A stretch of 64,000 nt of DNA from Ampullaceana balthica (lineage: Eukaryota > Mollusca > Gastropoda > Lymnaeidae). The stretch covers positions 62,001-126,000 of the forward strand of contig CALYLW010001009.1 in the NCBI GenBank assembly GCA_944989445.1. Direction: 5' to 3'. Positions 1-12,680 of the stretch are shown here, piece after piece. A program made the position numbers and the translations under genes. The notes below the pieces were generated by a model. That model ran no database searches, was not told the origin of the DNA, and saw nothing but the letters and a program-made list of their open reading frames with translations. The first letter of the stretch is position 1. Each line of letters starts with the position of its first letter.

Positions 1-601
1 CTTGATTTATTAAAATTTATTCAACAGTATAGATTGGAAAATTCTGTACCCAACATTGTAATTTTGCAATTCATTTTTTCAAGAATTACTATCAGGTTTG
101 ATAGTTGTAAAAGGAGCTTCTCCAAACTGAAGTTGATAAAAAAAAGTTATCTTCGTTCCACAATGAGCGATTTAAGACAACAAAATCTTGCGATTTTGTC
201 CAAAGAACAAGATATTACAATTACAAAAATTTATATTTTGATAGCCTAATACACGATTTTTCAATCATGAAAGTAACTGTATAACTTTGTTTACATACTA
301 ATGTTTAATACAATTTCTTTGTTTGCTAATGTTTTTTTTGGGTGTAAATGTGGAATATGTTTTGTCTCATGGGGGAGGGGGGATCTGCGACCTCAGTAAC
401 TTTCTAGTTGCCTTAAAAAAAAGTATCGTGTATTTCTATAAATGTGTGTTTATATGTATATCATCTGATGCAGCCTCTTTTATTACTGCTTACATAAATA
501 TGGCACGCAATGGTAAACGTGTTCCCCACCTTTACTTCGTTTCAATTACAATTATTTTTTCATGTTTATTAATTTATAAAAACGATCATATAACCGACTA
601 A

Positions 602-1016
602 GTGGCCATCATTAAATGACGTCACTCGGTTTTTGGCTGATTTTTCACCCCCTCCCCCTGCGTCACATGTTATCACAAAAACTTAGACCCCTTCTTTAAT
701 ATGACGTCACAAACCTTTTACACCCCCCCCCCACCTTAATAGCCGTAATTCCTATTTGAAAATGAGCACGGTTCAAATCGAATTTTTTTCATTTAAGTAT
801 GTTTTTTAGTGTAAGGCTGCACTCTAATATCGTAACACGCGTTTTACATAAACGTCATTAAAAAAAGTGTCAGTAATCAAATATCTAAGTGGAAATTTTA
901 TTTAAAGTTGTGCGTTTAGACGTGACGTCATATTTCTTAAACACACCACCCTCGTCACACATCGTCACAAATGTATGACCCCCCCCCCGAAGCGTGACGT
1001 CATTTATTTTTGGCCC
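602..1016. mobile_element. GC-tract MITE, copy 1
   Basis: Inverted ends GTGGCCATCATTAAATGACG and the reverse of TGACGTCATTTA...GGCCC, with C-runs, CGTCACA motifs and the family interior (AATATCGTAACACGCG, TTAAAGTTG). TAA precedes the left end. About 415 bp, no coding capacity. It is a diverged member of the family described at 3679. Confidence 0.75.
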
Positions 1017-1032
1017 TTAAAAAGGGCGTCAA

Positions 1033-1078
1033 ATTGGAGACCGCCCCGGGCGGCAAAAGTTCTAGCTACGCCACTGCC
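1033..1078. mobile_element. fragment of an element ending GCTACGCCACTG
   Basis: GACCGCCCCGGGCGGCAAAA followed by TTCTAGCTACGCCACTG reads on the minus strand as CAGTGGCGTAGCTAG and then a GC-rich block, resembling the terminus of widespread non-autonomous DNA elements. Only one end is seen. Confidence 0.4.
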
Positions 1079-1203
1079 TTCATGGCGCGATCGCTTGCTG
1101 AAGTGGAGGTCGGGGGCTCGATTTACTTACGGGGAGTCATTTTTTTTTAACATGAATTGATAATAATATTTTTTCATGGTTTGTCCCAGACAGAATCACA
1201 ATT

Positions 1204-1326
1204 TAGGTTTAGGGATAGGTTTTAGGGTGTAGGTCAGGTTTAGTGATAGGTTTTAGCGTGTGGGTTAGGTTTAGTGATAGGTTTTAGGGTGTGGGTTAGG
1301 TTTAGTGATAGGTTTTAGATTTTAGG
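1204..1326. repeat. 31-bp minisatellite with telomere-like motifs
   Basis: About four units of GGTTTAGTGATAGGTTTTAG plus GGGTGTGGGTTA. The units contain TTAGG and TTAGGG steps resembling degenerate telomere repeat, but the unit is 31 bp, so it is a minisatellite. Confidence 0.8.
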
Positions 1327-1498
1327 GTTAGGGATAGTTAATCCTTTCTTCAATTTTTTTCTTCATTTTTTCTTCCTGAGAGTAAAATTACTTTTAAAAC
1401 AGGCCAAAAAAAAATGAAATTTTAATTTCCAGCCATACTAGTACTACAGTGTGACCTGCGCTGAGTCCGAATACACTTTTTTAATCTAAAAGAACCCG

Positions 1499-1538
1499 CC
1501 CGGGTCCGAATAGCGATCACAGGCTATACGGACCCGGG
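1499..1538. repeat. 16-bp hairpin, CCCGGGTCCGAATAGC
   Basis: Arms 1499-1514 and 1523-1538 are reverse complements with one mismatch around an 8-nt loop, followed by a third direct copy of GGGTCCGAATAGC. Its very GC-rich arms stand out in AT-rich DNA. Confidence 0.7.
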
Positions 1539-1889
1539 TCCGAATAGCCGCAGCCTTAGAATTTTTATAATAGTAAATAGAGTAGTCTATTTCGATTTTT
1601 CAAAAATACTAAACGGAAAGACGAAAGAAAATTAATTATTTTACTACAGCTCATCGTTTAAATTTTAAATGATCGGGGTTCTTTCGACCAATGATAACTT
1701 TTGGAGACTGCGAAGTAAAATAAATTGTGCAACAAGAAATATTTTAGATTTATTATCTTAATTTTTTTAAGGCCAAACTTTTTCTTGTTCCTATTTTTAT
1801 TTCAATTAAAGAGTTGCGTGAAGGACTAAAACTAAAGAATATAATCGTACGCATTGTGGGAGTCCTAATCAGACAATTTGTTTCAGGAG

Positions 1890-2136
1890 CATGGGGCATG
1901 GCAGCATGGGGCATGGAGCATGGGGCATGGCAGCATGGGGCATGGCAGCATGGGGCATGGGGCATGGCAGCATGGGGCATGGCAGCATGGGGCATGGCAG
2001 CATGGGGCATGGAGCATGGGGCATGGAGCATGGCAGCATGGGGCATGGCAGCATGGGGCATGGCAGCATGGCAGCATGGGGCATGGCAGCATGGGGCATG
2101 GCATCATGGGGCATGGCATCATGGGGCATGGGGCAT
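1890..2136. repeat. 15-bp minisatellite (AGCATGGGGCATGGC)n
   Basis: About 16 units mixing CATGGGG and CATGGCAG blocks. It lacks stops in five or more frames on both strands, which creates false ORFs. No flanking signs of a real gene. Confidence 0.92.
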
Positions 2137-2287
2137 GCAATTTACATGTTCCGACGGGGCTGGAAAACGGATGGGGGAGGGAGAATTCAACCCCCCCCCC
2201 GCACCCATCTCAGGAGCACTTTTTCTTTTATGGAGTGACATCTGTCAATTTTTTATTTTATTTTGGAAGAGGTGACAAAACATCTTG

Positions 2288-2734
2288 GGGTTCGTCCATA
2301 AATGACGTCACGCGCCTAAAAAGTGTGTGTGTGATGGGTTGTTGGGGGGGGGGTTTTCACACATTTGTGACGAATTGTGACGAGGGAGTGGGGGTGTGTA
2401 AGAAATGTGATGTCTCATAAAAAACGCGCAACTTTAAATAAAAGTTCCACTTAAATATTTGATTGTTTACAATTTATTTAATGACGTTTTCAATGGCTTC
2501 ACACATGTTACAATATTAAAGTGAAGCCTTACGCCTTTCACCAAACATATTAAAATGACAAAAAAGTAATTTGCAACATGCTAATTATCAATTAGAAAAT
2601 ATTGCTTTTAGGGTGGGGGGGGGTTGTCAAAGCTTTGTGACGTCATATTGGAGGGGGGTCTAGGTTTAAGTTTTGTGACGAAGTGTGACGAGGGGGCGGG
2701 CGTTAAAAATCGGCCGAAATCGCGTGACAACCCC
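2288..2734. mobile_element. GC-tract MITE, copy 2, right end damaged
   Basis: Left end GGGTTCGTCCATAAATGACG with TGACGTCA, interior with TTTAAATAAAAGTTCCACTT and ATTTATTTAATGACGTTT, G-runs, and a right end that stops at CGCGTGACAACCCC rather than the full inverted repeat. Confidence 0.8.
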
Positions 2735-3678
2735 TTGAGCTGTAGTCAGGGTTGCTCTAGCCCCAGCACACGCCTTTGAGAGCAACTCCTCTACAGCGTC
2801 GTAATGTGAGGGCATGGTGACCTTCATGCGGTGCTTTAACACAAACCTCCGCACCGCCCCCGCCCCCGCCCCTTACCAACTTTATTAACATAGAACAACT
2901 TCATTCACTTCCTTCTTCCTAACGTTAACGGCTCTTAACATTTTTACATTCCTCAGAAATGTTTGCGTAATTGAAATTCAAGGTTTGTACTTTGGCGCAT
3001 ATTTGACTTCGGTCTTCGCTAGAGGAAACTAACAGCAAGGCGTGTGAGGGATGGGAGTAGCTATATGTAGGAATCCGTTGGTGCGCAAATTAGACATTAT
3101 GCACGGCCCCGTATTGTCGTTTATAACATGAGTTTATTGTATAATGTTGTAAAAAATATATTTGGTCCCATTCAGTTTTGTCCTGTTGAGTGCATATTGA
3201 CAGAATTAGAGAAAAGGGGGGGGGAGGAAAGACAAGAAACGAGGGCACTTATGGCTTATACGGTAGTGGTGGGGGAGGCTGTCTACTGAACCATTTCCGG
3301 GGAAATTTGGGAAGCTTTCGAAATGCAAGTGATTTAGTTTTGAACCATTCTTTTCTGTATCGGAGAGCAAAGGAATTCGACCTGTTTTAGGAAGGGAGTA
3401 CAAATATAATAATAATATTTTAATTTGTTACTAAATAATAGGGTGTTTTTTATTTTTTTATTATTATTATTATTTTATTTTTTTAAAAATAATACTTGTT
3501 TCTTTTAACAAGTTATTTTGTAAAACTACTTCATAGATAAATGAGTCTCAACAATTTCTTGACGCTTAAAGTTGTCCGACACAAAGATGAAGCAAAGAGA
3601 TGTTCATTATAAATGTTACGATGTGCTGAAAATATAGTTTTATAAGCAGCGTGAACGTATGAAATGCGCTGTACATAA

Positions 3679-4128
3679 GGTCCCATCCATATATGACGAC
3701 ACGCACCTAGGTGGTGGGGGTCACAGATGTGTGACGACGAGGGGGAGCGTTGTTAAGAACTGTGAGGTCACATCAAGACTTGCAACTTTATATAAAAGTT
3801 CCACTTAAATATTTGATTGTTTACAATTTATTTACTGACGTTTTACATGGCTTCACGTGTGTTACAATATTAGAGAGCAGCCTAACACTCAATACAAACA
3901 TAAATGACAAAAAAGTGATTTGAAGCATGCTCATTCAAATAGGAAATACGGCTTTTATGGGGGGGGGGAGGGGGAGCTATGAGACTTCATATTGGAGGGG
4001 CGGGGGAAGCTATGGGACTTCAAATTGGAGGGGGGGTGTCTAAGTTTTTTTGACGACGTGTGACGAGGGTAGGGGGGGGGGAGTGATAAATCGTCAAAAA
4101 TCGCGTGATGTCATTTATGGACGGCCCC
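3679..4128. mobile_element. GC-tract MITE, copy 3, with TAA target duplication
   Basis: Ends GGTCCCATCCATATATGACG and, inverted, GGGGCCGTCCATAAATGACA. TAA at 3676-3678 and 4129-4131 forms a 3-bp target duplication. This 450-bp form is the short version of the family: inverted termini, runs of G beside GTGACGA, and an AT-rich core including GTTACAATATTAGAG. Confidence 0.87.
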
Positions 4129-4134
4129 TAAGTC

Positions 4135-5335
4135 AAAACGAGGCTCTTATTACTTATTAGCCAGCTCAATTTGCCACTTCTTTCTTCAAATTCCACTTAT
4201 GAGACGATGACATTTGTCACTAATCTGTCGACAACCATCTGGAACGCTGATAAAAAAAATCAAAACTCAAAAAACGGTGTAACATTTTCTTCACGATCAA
4301 TGATAATGCCATGTTAACTTATACGTTACATTATAACGGATGAGGGTTCAAGAAGGTTAGGGTGGTTGGGTGGTGGGGGCAACCATTTCCGTCAAAAATG
4401 TATAAAACATTATTTACATTAACTAGAGGTAATTAAATGAAACAATGTTGGTGACCTAATAGTTTTAAAAGATTTAACTATAAACAATCAAGAAAAAATA
4501 CAATTCTAGAGGTGTCACGTGACTTTGGAGGTTTTGTCGAGCACATGTTTTCATGTTCTTAAAGTTAAATTTAATTAAAGAGCTACTCGTATGAACCATA
4601 TAACAAAATCGACTTCAGCGATTAGTGGACCTATAATCTATAACAAATAGCATACAATTTCAATAACTATCGTCCACCCACAGATGTTATTTATAAGGGT
4701 CAACGTTTCAAATTTATATTAAATTTTTATTTTTTTCTTAAATAATTATTTGATTCATGTCGACGAAATGCTTGTTTACGTACTAAGTTGTAGCATCACA
4801 TTTCCTTGACATCAAGACGGGAACGAAAATGTAATCAAATGTGCAGTAATTGTGTTAAGAATATTCAACGTTAAGATAATTCTATGTCTACCTCAAAGAC
4901 AATAACGAGATTTTGTTAACTGAAAATGTTTATTAATCCATTTAAATAAGCAGAAAAGCACACCAAAGTGAATTTAAAAAAAAATCATTAGTTGAGAATC
5001 CTGAACAATAACAATTGCAGTTAGTTCAAAAATGGTCACTACACAAAGGTAAATGTCAATATTTATTCAGTACCAGTAGTCTGTGATAAGACGTTACCCA
5101 TGCCATGAATGTTTGCCTTCACATAGCTCAACATGCACAGAATGGACTATATGAACTCCCGTGTTTTGTTGGATAGGTTTATCGACCTCTGGCCCGTTTG
5201 GGAAGCAGAGCAGTCGATGTATCATTGGTTTTTTAATAATGAAACAATATAGTATAATATTTAATAACGGGCTGAACGTTAAGTACAAGTAGTGGCAGCA
5301 CTGGTAGTAGAGCAGTAGCTATTGTACGTCTGGCT
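4135..5335. other. AT-rich non-coding stretch
   Basis: No supported gene or repeat. Short ORFs (for example 5094-5288) have no homologue I recognise and no splice context. Confidence 0.5.
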
Positions 5336-5615
5336 ATGTGCGCATGGAATTATTGGGTGAGCAAGTTCGTGTATTTATTGTAGCGTTGGCTGCGTGCTCA
5401 TGCAATTATTGTACCATTGGGTGAGCAAGTTCGTGTATTTATTGTAGCGTTTGCTGCGTGCTCATGCAATTATTGTACCATTGGGTGAGCAAGTTCATGT
5501 ATTTATTGTAGCGTTGGCTGCATGCTCATGCAATTATTGTACCATTGGGTGAGCAAGTTCGTGTATTTATTGTAGCGTTGGCTGCATGCTCATGCAATTA
5601 TTTTACTCTTAGGTA
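5336..5615. repeat. about 63-bp minisatellite
   Basis: Four to five units containing GTGAGCAAGTTCGTGTATTT, ATTGTAGCGTTGGCTGC and TGCTCATGCAATTATTGTACC. Confidence 0.85.
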
Positions 5616-5659
5616 TAGTTCATGTAGTTATTTATGGCAGTACGTTTTTAGCGTTGACT

Positions 5660-5790
5660 CATGTAATTATTGTATCCTTGTTCTTGTAGTTATTGTATCC
5701 TTGTTCATGTAGTTATTGTATCCTTGTTCATGTAGTTATTGTATCCTTGTTCATGTAGTTATTGTATCCTTGTTCATGTAGTTGTCACAC
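5660..5790. repeat. 23-bp minisatellite
   Basis: Five units of TCCTTGTTCATGTAGTTATTGTA (written here as TCCTTGTTCATGTAG plus TTATTGTA), continuing from the previous array with shared words. Confidence 0.85.
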
Positions 5791-7895
5791 TGGTTATGTG
5801 TTCATTAATAATTGTATCCTTAAGTAGGTAGTTATTGTATCATGTCTATGTGTTCACACAAGAATTATAACCATGCCCATACGCTCATGTAGCATAGTTA
5901 TTACAACTGGATGCTTTATCAGCTGACATAACATAGTGTATATACAATTTCAAGAAAATAAAATCACATTTATGCTAGTTTTACTATAACCATGTTATTG
6001 TAACAGGAGGAGGCAGGGGGAGTTTACTCTGTGATTTACAAGGACCATCACCTTATTGAGTCTATGCCCATCTAATTAAATGAACCACTTATAATTACAA
6101 GTCAGATTGTACACATATATACAAAGAATTTCCTTTAACTTTAATTAAGGTCTTAATATACATGTTAAAAGTGAGCATGGTTGACAAATAAACTGCTTGG
6201 CATTAGTTAGTGGCGTCCCAGGTGGGGGAAAGTTTGGGAATTGGTGTCCTCTTTATTCCAACATGTAGCAATGACGTTAGAAACAAGATCAAAATGTGTT
6301 TACTTTTCTGTGAGAGTAAATCTTTTAGATAAAGTTAATTCAAGAAGTGAAATATTCAATCAACATTGTGTTCTTCTAATTGAGAAAGCTGAGCGATACA
6401 GAGGTACAGAAGGGTGGCTCAAGACGAGGTTCTGCTAATGGTCAGTGAGAAAAATACTTAAAACATGGATGTCAAGTAATTTTAAAGAGCTTCTAACACA
6501 AATTAAGTTTCAACTTTGGTGCAAGCGGTGGTTTGCACAGGCAGACCTAAATATGAGGCCAAGCAAATCTTTAGTGGATTCATCTATGGAGTGATGGGAT
6601 AATAATTTGTTTTAACATTGTGAGATATTGCAGCAGCTGTCTGGTAATGTTTCAATTTTTATTTCACAAATATTTAGAATAATAGGATCAAGAAAATATA
6701 AAGTACATTAAAAGAAAATACACGTACATCGAAGGTAATCAAATATATAAAAATAATATTTAAAATTACATGTGCTTATTGATATAATTATAACATTTTG
6801 AAGATAAGTGAATTTTAAAGACCATAATTGAACAAAATATATATATACAAATATTCATTTTTCCAAAGACTAATAAAAATAAAAAGTTAAGTTCAAAGGT
6901 CATAATTTTAATGCTTAAAATGTGAATATATCTTTTCTATTGCACTAATGTAAGCCTATCCAATTAGCACTTTTATAATAATTTGGAACGCTATCAATTT
7001 TTAGTGACTTTTTGCATTGCTAAAGAAAACAAATTATTATTTGGTTATAATTATTATTGTGATGTGCCCATCTAATATTTAACATACTTGAATACATAAA
7101 TACCAATATCATGCATAAATATGATCAAAACTTAAATCATAAAATAAAATAAACTAGCAAAATAATTTGTTGGGATAAGAAAATTCACCTTAAGAAAATC
7201 CTTGATAGAAATAAATATAATACAATAATCCTGATACACTTTATAAATCATTAGAAGAAAATCTTTAACTTTAACAGTTGCTTACTTAATAGTTAACAGA
7301 AAAAAACATCTATAGAAGAAATTTGCAATAAATAATAATTTTTAAAATGTAGAGTGTTATAAAAAGTACACAAATATATTAATACATTTAACTTTTACAA
7401 TAAAACTTAAAATTAATTATTGAAAATAAGAAGAAAGCAAATATTTAAAAGTAAACTATACAATAAAAAGAAAGCAAATTATTTAATTGTTAATTAAAAT
7501 AACAACATAAGCCAGTTCGTCTACTCAATTTAATTAAAAATTTGTGAGTATCGTTATGAAAAACTGCTTATTTCAAAGGGGTGTGGTATAAATAACTTAA
7601 CAAGTTAAAGCTTGTTAAAGAATTTCAGAGGAAATGTGTAAACTTCTGGCATAATAAAATTACTTGAAAAAAATCCAATTAAAAAAATTCTTTACAAGAG
7701 TCAAACAGATGCTACACCTTCAGAGCAAACTTTAAAAGACACCCTTGAACAACTAATATTTGTTAAATCATTTTTAAATAAGGAAAATATAAATGTACAT
7801 TAAAAGAAAACAAACATATTATATGAATATTAATATATGTTCTAAAATATAATTTAACTCAAGTTGTCAGGAATTTTATTTTGAAAAGCAGTTTC

Positions 7896-7984
7896 CATGG
7901 AAACATTTCCTTCTGTCATCTGATACATGGAAACATTTCCTTCTGTCATCTGATACATGGAAACATTTCCTTCTGTCATCTGAT
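7896..7984. repeat. 30-bp tandem triplication
   Basis: Three exact units of CATGGAAACATTTCCTTCTG plus TCATCTGATA. The CATGGAAACATTTCC part is itself nearly palindromic (GGAAA...TTTCC). Confidence 0.9.
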
Positions 7985-10900
7985 CTTCAAAGGAAATGTT
8001 GTAACTCAATGATTTTTAATTTTTTTAAAAAAATTTCTAAGAACTCAAATTTTGCAAAACCCTTTTCTGATGAGTGTAAATCTTCTAGGCAGGTAGACTT
8101 TTGGTTGGTGGCCACAAACGTTTGTTTAAAAATTTTTATCGATACAATTTTGTAAATGTATACCAACCATAAAGAAAGTTCCTCATCACTGGTCTAGAAT
8201 TAACTTTCAAAAACTTTTTTATACTTTCTTATGTTGAAATGTTAAATACAAAATAATTACAATTATGATCCCATTTCTATTTTTAAAGGTTATCACACAC
8301 ACAAAAAAATGTTTCAGGTTATAAGAATCACATAGTATGCGACACTTTATGCTTAGGTATGTAGGTTAAAGCAAGTGTTCACATTTCATGTGGTTTTAAT
8401 TTCCTTATTTTACAATATTCTCATTTTCAACAATATTTGTAAAGAACAATGCTTAAAATTAAAAATGTATTTTTCATCTCGATGTAGGAAATTTGTGTCC
8501 AAGCAGCTTTTCTTCTTAAAAAGATGTGTTTAATACTTTATTTTGTAATATTTCTTTTTCAAAAACTTAATTCCCTTTAAATTGATATGAAGGGAAATAC
8601 TTTAAAAATCATTATTTTAAATCAATTGCTGCATTTAGATCAATAAGCCTTTTATTTCTGAAGCAGCTCTTTATAATTGCTAAAGATATTTTTCAAAAGC
8701 AAAATTTATTATTTTTAAATTTTGAAAAACAACAAAATAGAAAAAATATATAAAATTTTAAACAAATTTAAATTAGTTTACTGACTTAGGACTAAGTTGA
8801 ATTTAAGATCCTTAAATATGTCAGTTTAAAAGATTATTTGTTATCTAACTTTCACACTTAACAATCTTAATTTATTTTAAAAATTAATAATTGAATTTTA
8901 AAACTTGAAAAAGTCTAATTTTAAAACTTGAAAAAGGCTTAATTAAAAAACTAAATTAATATATTATTCTTAAACTTAAATTTAACAGTGTAAAAGCTAT
9001 AAAAAAAATTATTATTTTTTTTATGTTATACAATTTTTTAAAAGTGACTTTAAATGAAGGGCTATATTTTGACCTAAATGCCCTCTAATATTTTTTAGAC
9101 AAGATTTGAATTTCAGTAGGAAAAATAAAAAGTAAATGAATAAATAATATGTAAATATATAAGTTCTTTGTGAGAAAAAAGAAAGCCTGTTAAAATATTA
9201 AACAACTTTCTTTCTCCACCAAAGGGTGACAAATGTTACCCAAGGGTGACAAATGTTTCAGACAGTACAAGTTGAACTTTGTTTTAATGAGGGAAGCGTT
9301 TACAAGTACGGGTAATATGAAAACACACAGGTTATTGAAATAAATTTTTGTTGTATTAGCTTCGCTTTTATTAATGTCTGCTCTTTTGTTTTGTCATTGC
9401 TAGCTAGCATCCTAAAAACCTTGTTGTTTTATTTTAGGGCTTAAATGTTATCAAGAATACCGTTTTTAAACAATTGTATATCACATACGGGTGAATGAAA
9501 TGTGCATCTTATATTTCTAAAGACGTAATAGAAATAGCCAATATTTATTTTTATGTTTAGGCATTACCTGTATAATTTTAAACCTAAACAAAATTAAAAC
9601 TATTACATCAAATTAATCGAAGTATACCTTAGATTGCTTAAAACACAAATATCTTTGGGTCATTTGAAAATGGTGTTATAAATAAATTCAGCTGGAACTA
9701 GCTATCACAATGATGTAAAATATAATCAATGAAGATCAATGTGCAATTTTTTTAAAATGTCTGTAATCTGACTATATTTGCCAAGGAAGATAAATTTTGA
9801 TTATTTTAGTTATTTATTTATTTATTTTTATTTATTGCACTCCAACATTTTAATGTGAGAAATATGAAACCAATGCAACCCCCAAGCCATTTTAGAATGA
9901 AGAATCACTTTAATATGAAATAGTTTGATTTATTCAGGAAGCTAGCTCCAAAAAGAAACAAAGTAATTAAAGATGAGGGATTAGTGTTTATAAGTGGGGA
10001 AATGCGTGTATTATATTAAAATGAGTTTATGATACATGTTTTATCTTATCAGTTTCTTTTTATTCTGTTTTTAGATTAGATTAAATAAAATCTCTTACTG
10101 AATGAAAAAACAAAATCGCTTTTTAAACATATTTAAAGCAGTTTTTGTTAATTTTTGCCTTCATGTTTTTAAACACATAAATTTTGACATTATAGTTAAT
10201 GAATTCTGTCGATTTGACTCTCAAAATACAAGAGCGAATTATCAAAATTCTATCATTGTTATTTCAATCTAAATCTAACCCTAGTGCTAAAAGTACATAA
10301 GTCACATTTTAGTCAAATTCAATATAAACAGTGAACATTTAACATCTTATTTAGACCACTCTACTGTATAAAGTTGGAAACAGTAAAATATAACTAGGTC
10401 CACTTTTTTAACAGCCTAAAAAATTTAAATGCATTCACCAAATAGACACAAAAGAAATTAAAACTTGATTATCTGAAAATGTTTATTGTGTGACTTAAGT
10501 ACTTTTAGCACTAAGTTCTTCAATTAGTCAGCTGAGATCCATTAATGATTATATGAAAGTACACATAAAATGATGATTCCAGAGTCTCAAAACATAAAGA
10601 TATTTGATGTCTGATAGAAAACCCATTAATTAGTGAAATGTAAGTCAAGCAGTTAAATGTAATAGGCAACGCTATCCTTTCTTTTATATCAAAGTTTTGA
10701 TACATGTTTTATGAAGATATCAAACCACCAAACAGATTTTAAATTATTTAAAAACTCTTTCAGCTGAAAAAGAACATATAAATTGTTTCCAAGAAAGACG
10801 TAACTTTCATTGTTATAAAAAGTTAAATTTTTGGTGAGTAGAATTGAGACAAACAGCAAATATCTTTGAGAACTCTGATACAAATGATGAGATATTGATG

Positions 10901-12245
10901 AGGCCACTTCTAAAACAAGATGGCAAGTTCATTTGTTGAAAGTTGGTCAATCTCAGCAGTTGTTAAACTTTTTCTCACCCCCAAAATTATCTTAACACGT
11001 CATTTAGACTTTTATTCTAGTGGTGACTGCAGAATAGGTTATGAATTAATGAATTAAAAAATTAACAAAGTGCAGAGATTGACTGACAATTCAACAGATC
11101 AGTGATAGTGGATCAATCTTTTTTTTTCTTTGATATTTCTTTGACATTCTAAGCTATTGGAAGTTGAGTTACAAAAATAGCCTTTGCTTAAAATAAACCC
11201 ATCCAGTTTTGAAGCGGCCTCCTCATAATGTGTGATTTCATTTAAGCTATGCGAAAATTTAGTTAAATTTCAAAATAAAAATTTCTTTGCACAGTTTAGC
11301 TGAAATAAATTTCAGTAAGAACTTTCCGAAAAATTAAAATAAAACATAAGTAAACATACCCTGAGTTAACTTGTGGACAAAGTCCAGATAATTTTTGAAG
11401 GTCTTTCAAAAATATTTTTCATACAGTCTAACAAACAAAATTATTTGACTGGTTGGAGAATGTTCTGACAGATCCTAATTATCATTTTCACTTGTAACTA
11501 TAATGACTTTTAATAAAACATTTCTTTCAATTTCAGAGTAAATTTAAATATTTTTAAAGAGTAAAATAATGTGGTAAAAAGAATCACATAAATTTGTAAA
11601 TATCTTCAAGTTAGCATTAAATTTTTTTAAATGTTCATATACACTCCAACCAGCAAAAATAATTTTTTTCAACTATTCTTTTATTACATGGTGCCTTCAT
11701 CTCCTCAACATTCTTTTGTCATCAAACACAAAAATAGCACAAACAGTATACAGCACTAAGTAAGGTTAAAAGACAGACATAAAATATTAATAATCTGCTG
11801 CCCTTCTGTTTTTTTTAAAATGTTCCTTAAATCTGTGTTCAAGGAACTTGTAGGAACTTGTTCTCTGGCATAAATGTTTGCTACAGGGCAGATTCAGAAT
11901 TTTCTGATGTCATTCTTTTTATTCCTCCTTGAAAGTAAATATTAAAAGATTATTCCAAATTTGAATAAAAGAAATCCATACACAAATACATCTGTGTTGT
12001 CTTTCTACATTAGTTTTATTTCAAGGATCTCTCAAAGTTGCAGAACATCCCAATTTTTCATACGCTGAGAAAAATAACTTGATCTGTGTCCTTTCATTAA
12101 TCTTTTCACAATTTATCCACATTTCTGTCAGTAGTGATAAAACTCAAAGTTCATTGATGTTAACCACCCCATTGCAAACAAACTTTTTTCTTACATCAAA
12201 TCAACTTTTCGAAAACATGTATTTCCTTTCCAATGTCAGCTATTA

Positions 12246-12294
12246 AAAAACATCAGGTCATTAAGTTATGAAACATCAGGTCATTAAGTTATGA
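12246..12294. repeat. 23-bp tandem duplication
   Basis: Two exact adjacent copies of a unit beginning ACATCAGGTCATTAAG, in the putative 3'UTR or flank of the TNIP-like gene. Confidence 0.8.
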
Positions 12295-12370
12295 AACCTT
12301 AATAAGAATGCTCAAAACTGAAAGCTTTCAAGGTCCATGTAGATCTAACACATTCTTCAATGCAATCACT

Positions 12371-12376
12371 TTTATT
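12371..12376 (-). terminator. candidate polyadenylation signal of the TNIP-like gene
   Basis: AATAAA on the minus strand 210 nt after the stop codon. The region is so AT-rich that chance hexamers are expected, and further ones occur downstream on the transcript (for instance near 12015). Confidence 0.35.
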
Positions 12377-12587
12377 TTAAGGCTTGCAGTTTCTTTGAGG
12401 TGGCTTAATACAGCAACAACATGGTTTTCTGCTAGAAAAGCCATGTTTAACCTTGCAAGTACCACTGTATTTTAGAATGGATTCCAGCAGTTCCTTCCTA
12501 ATATGAATGAGACCTAGCACATTGGTGTGCATCAAGATTATACTTTCTCACAGAACACAGTTTGTTGGTTTTTCTCACATCATCTCA

Positions 12588-12680
12588 TCAATTCTGCTTG
12601 CTGCCGTCAGCTGGTTGGCTGTCAGTTTCAACATCGCCAGCATCAAAGTAGGTTTGATGGTCTCCTCGTGAGTGCAGTTC
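12588..12680 (-). CDS. TNIP1-like: TNIP-like terminal coding exon
   Basis: Encodes the last 30 residues, starting ELHSRGDHQTYFDAGDVE, polar and acidic, and ends at TGA 12588-12590. The acceptor is GATCCCCAG. The sequence beyond it on the transcript is AT-rich; a polyadenylation hexamer AATAAA is present on the minus strand at 12371-12376, about 210 nt past the stop, and others follow. The true cleavage site cannot be chosen from sequence alone. Confidence 0.78.
   Translation of the reverse strand, partial: ELHSRGDHQTYFDAGDVETDSQPADGSKQN

Larger units (their letters stand above)
5900..12587. other. AT-rich non-coding stretch beyond the TNIP-like 3' end
   Basis: Very AT-rich with long A and T runs and no ORF that I can support. 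Part may be 3'UTR of the TNIP-like gene. It contains the 30-bp repeat at 7896-7984. Short frames such as 10520-10907 (minus) have no splice or family support. Confidence 0.5.

Noticed and set aside
1204..1326. Interstitial telomere repeat
   Set aside because: TTAGG words are present but the periodicity is 31 bp, so it is a minisatellite and not a telomere array.
1753..2420. Overlapping long ORFs of His/Met/Ala/Trp-rich repeats on both strands
   Set aside because: They come from a 15-bp minisatellite whose length is a multiple of three and lacks stops in several frames; no gene signals around it.
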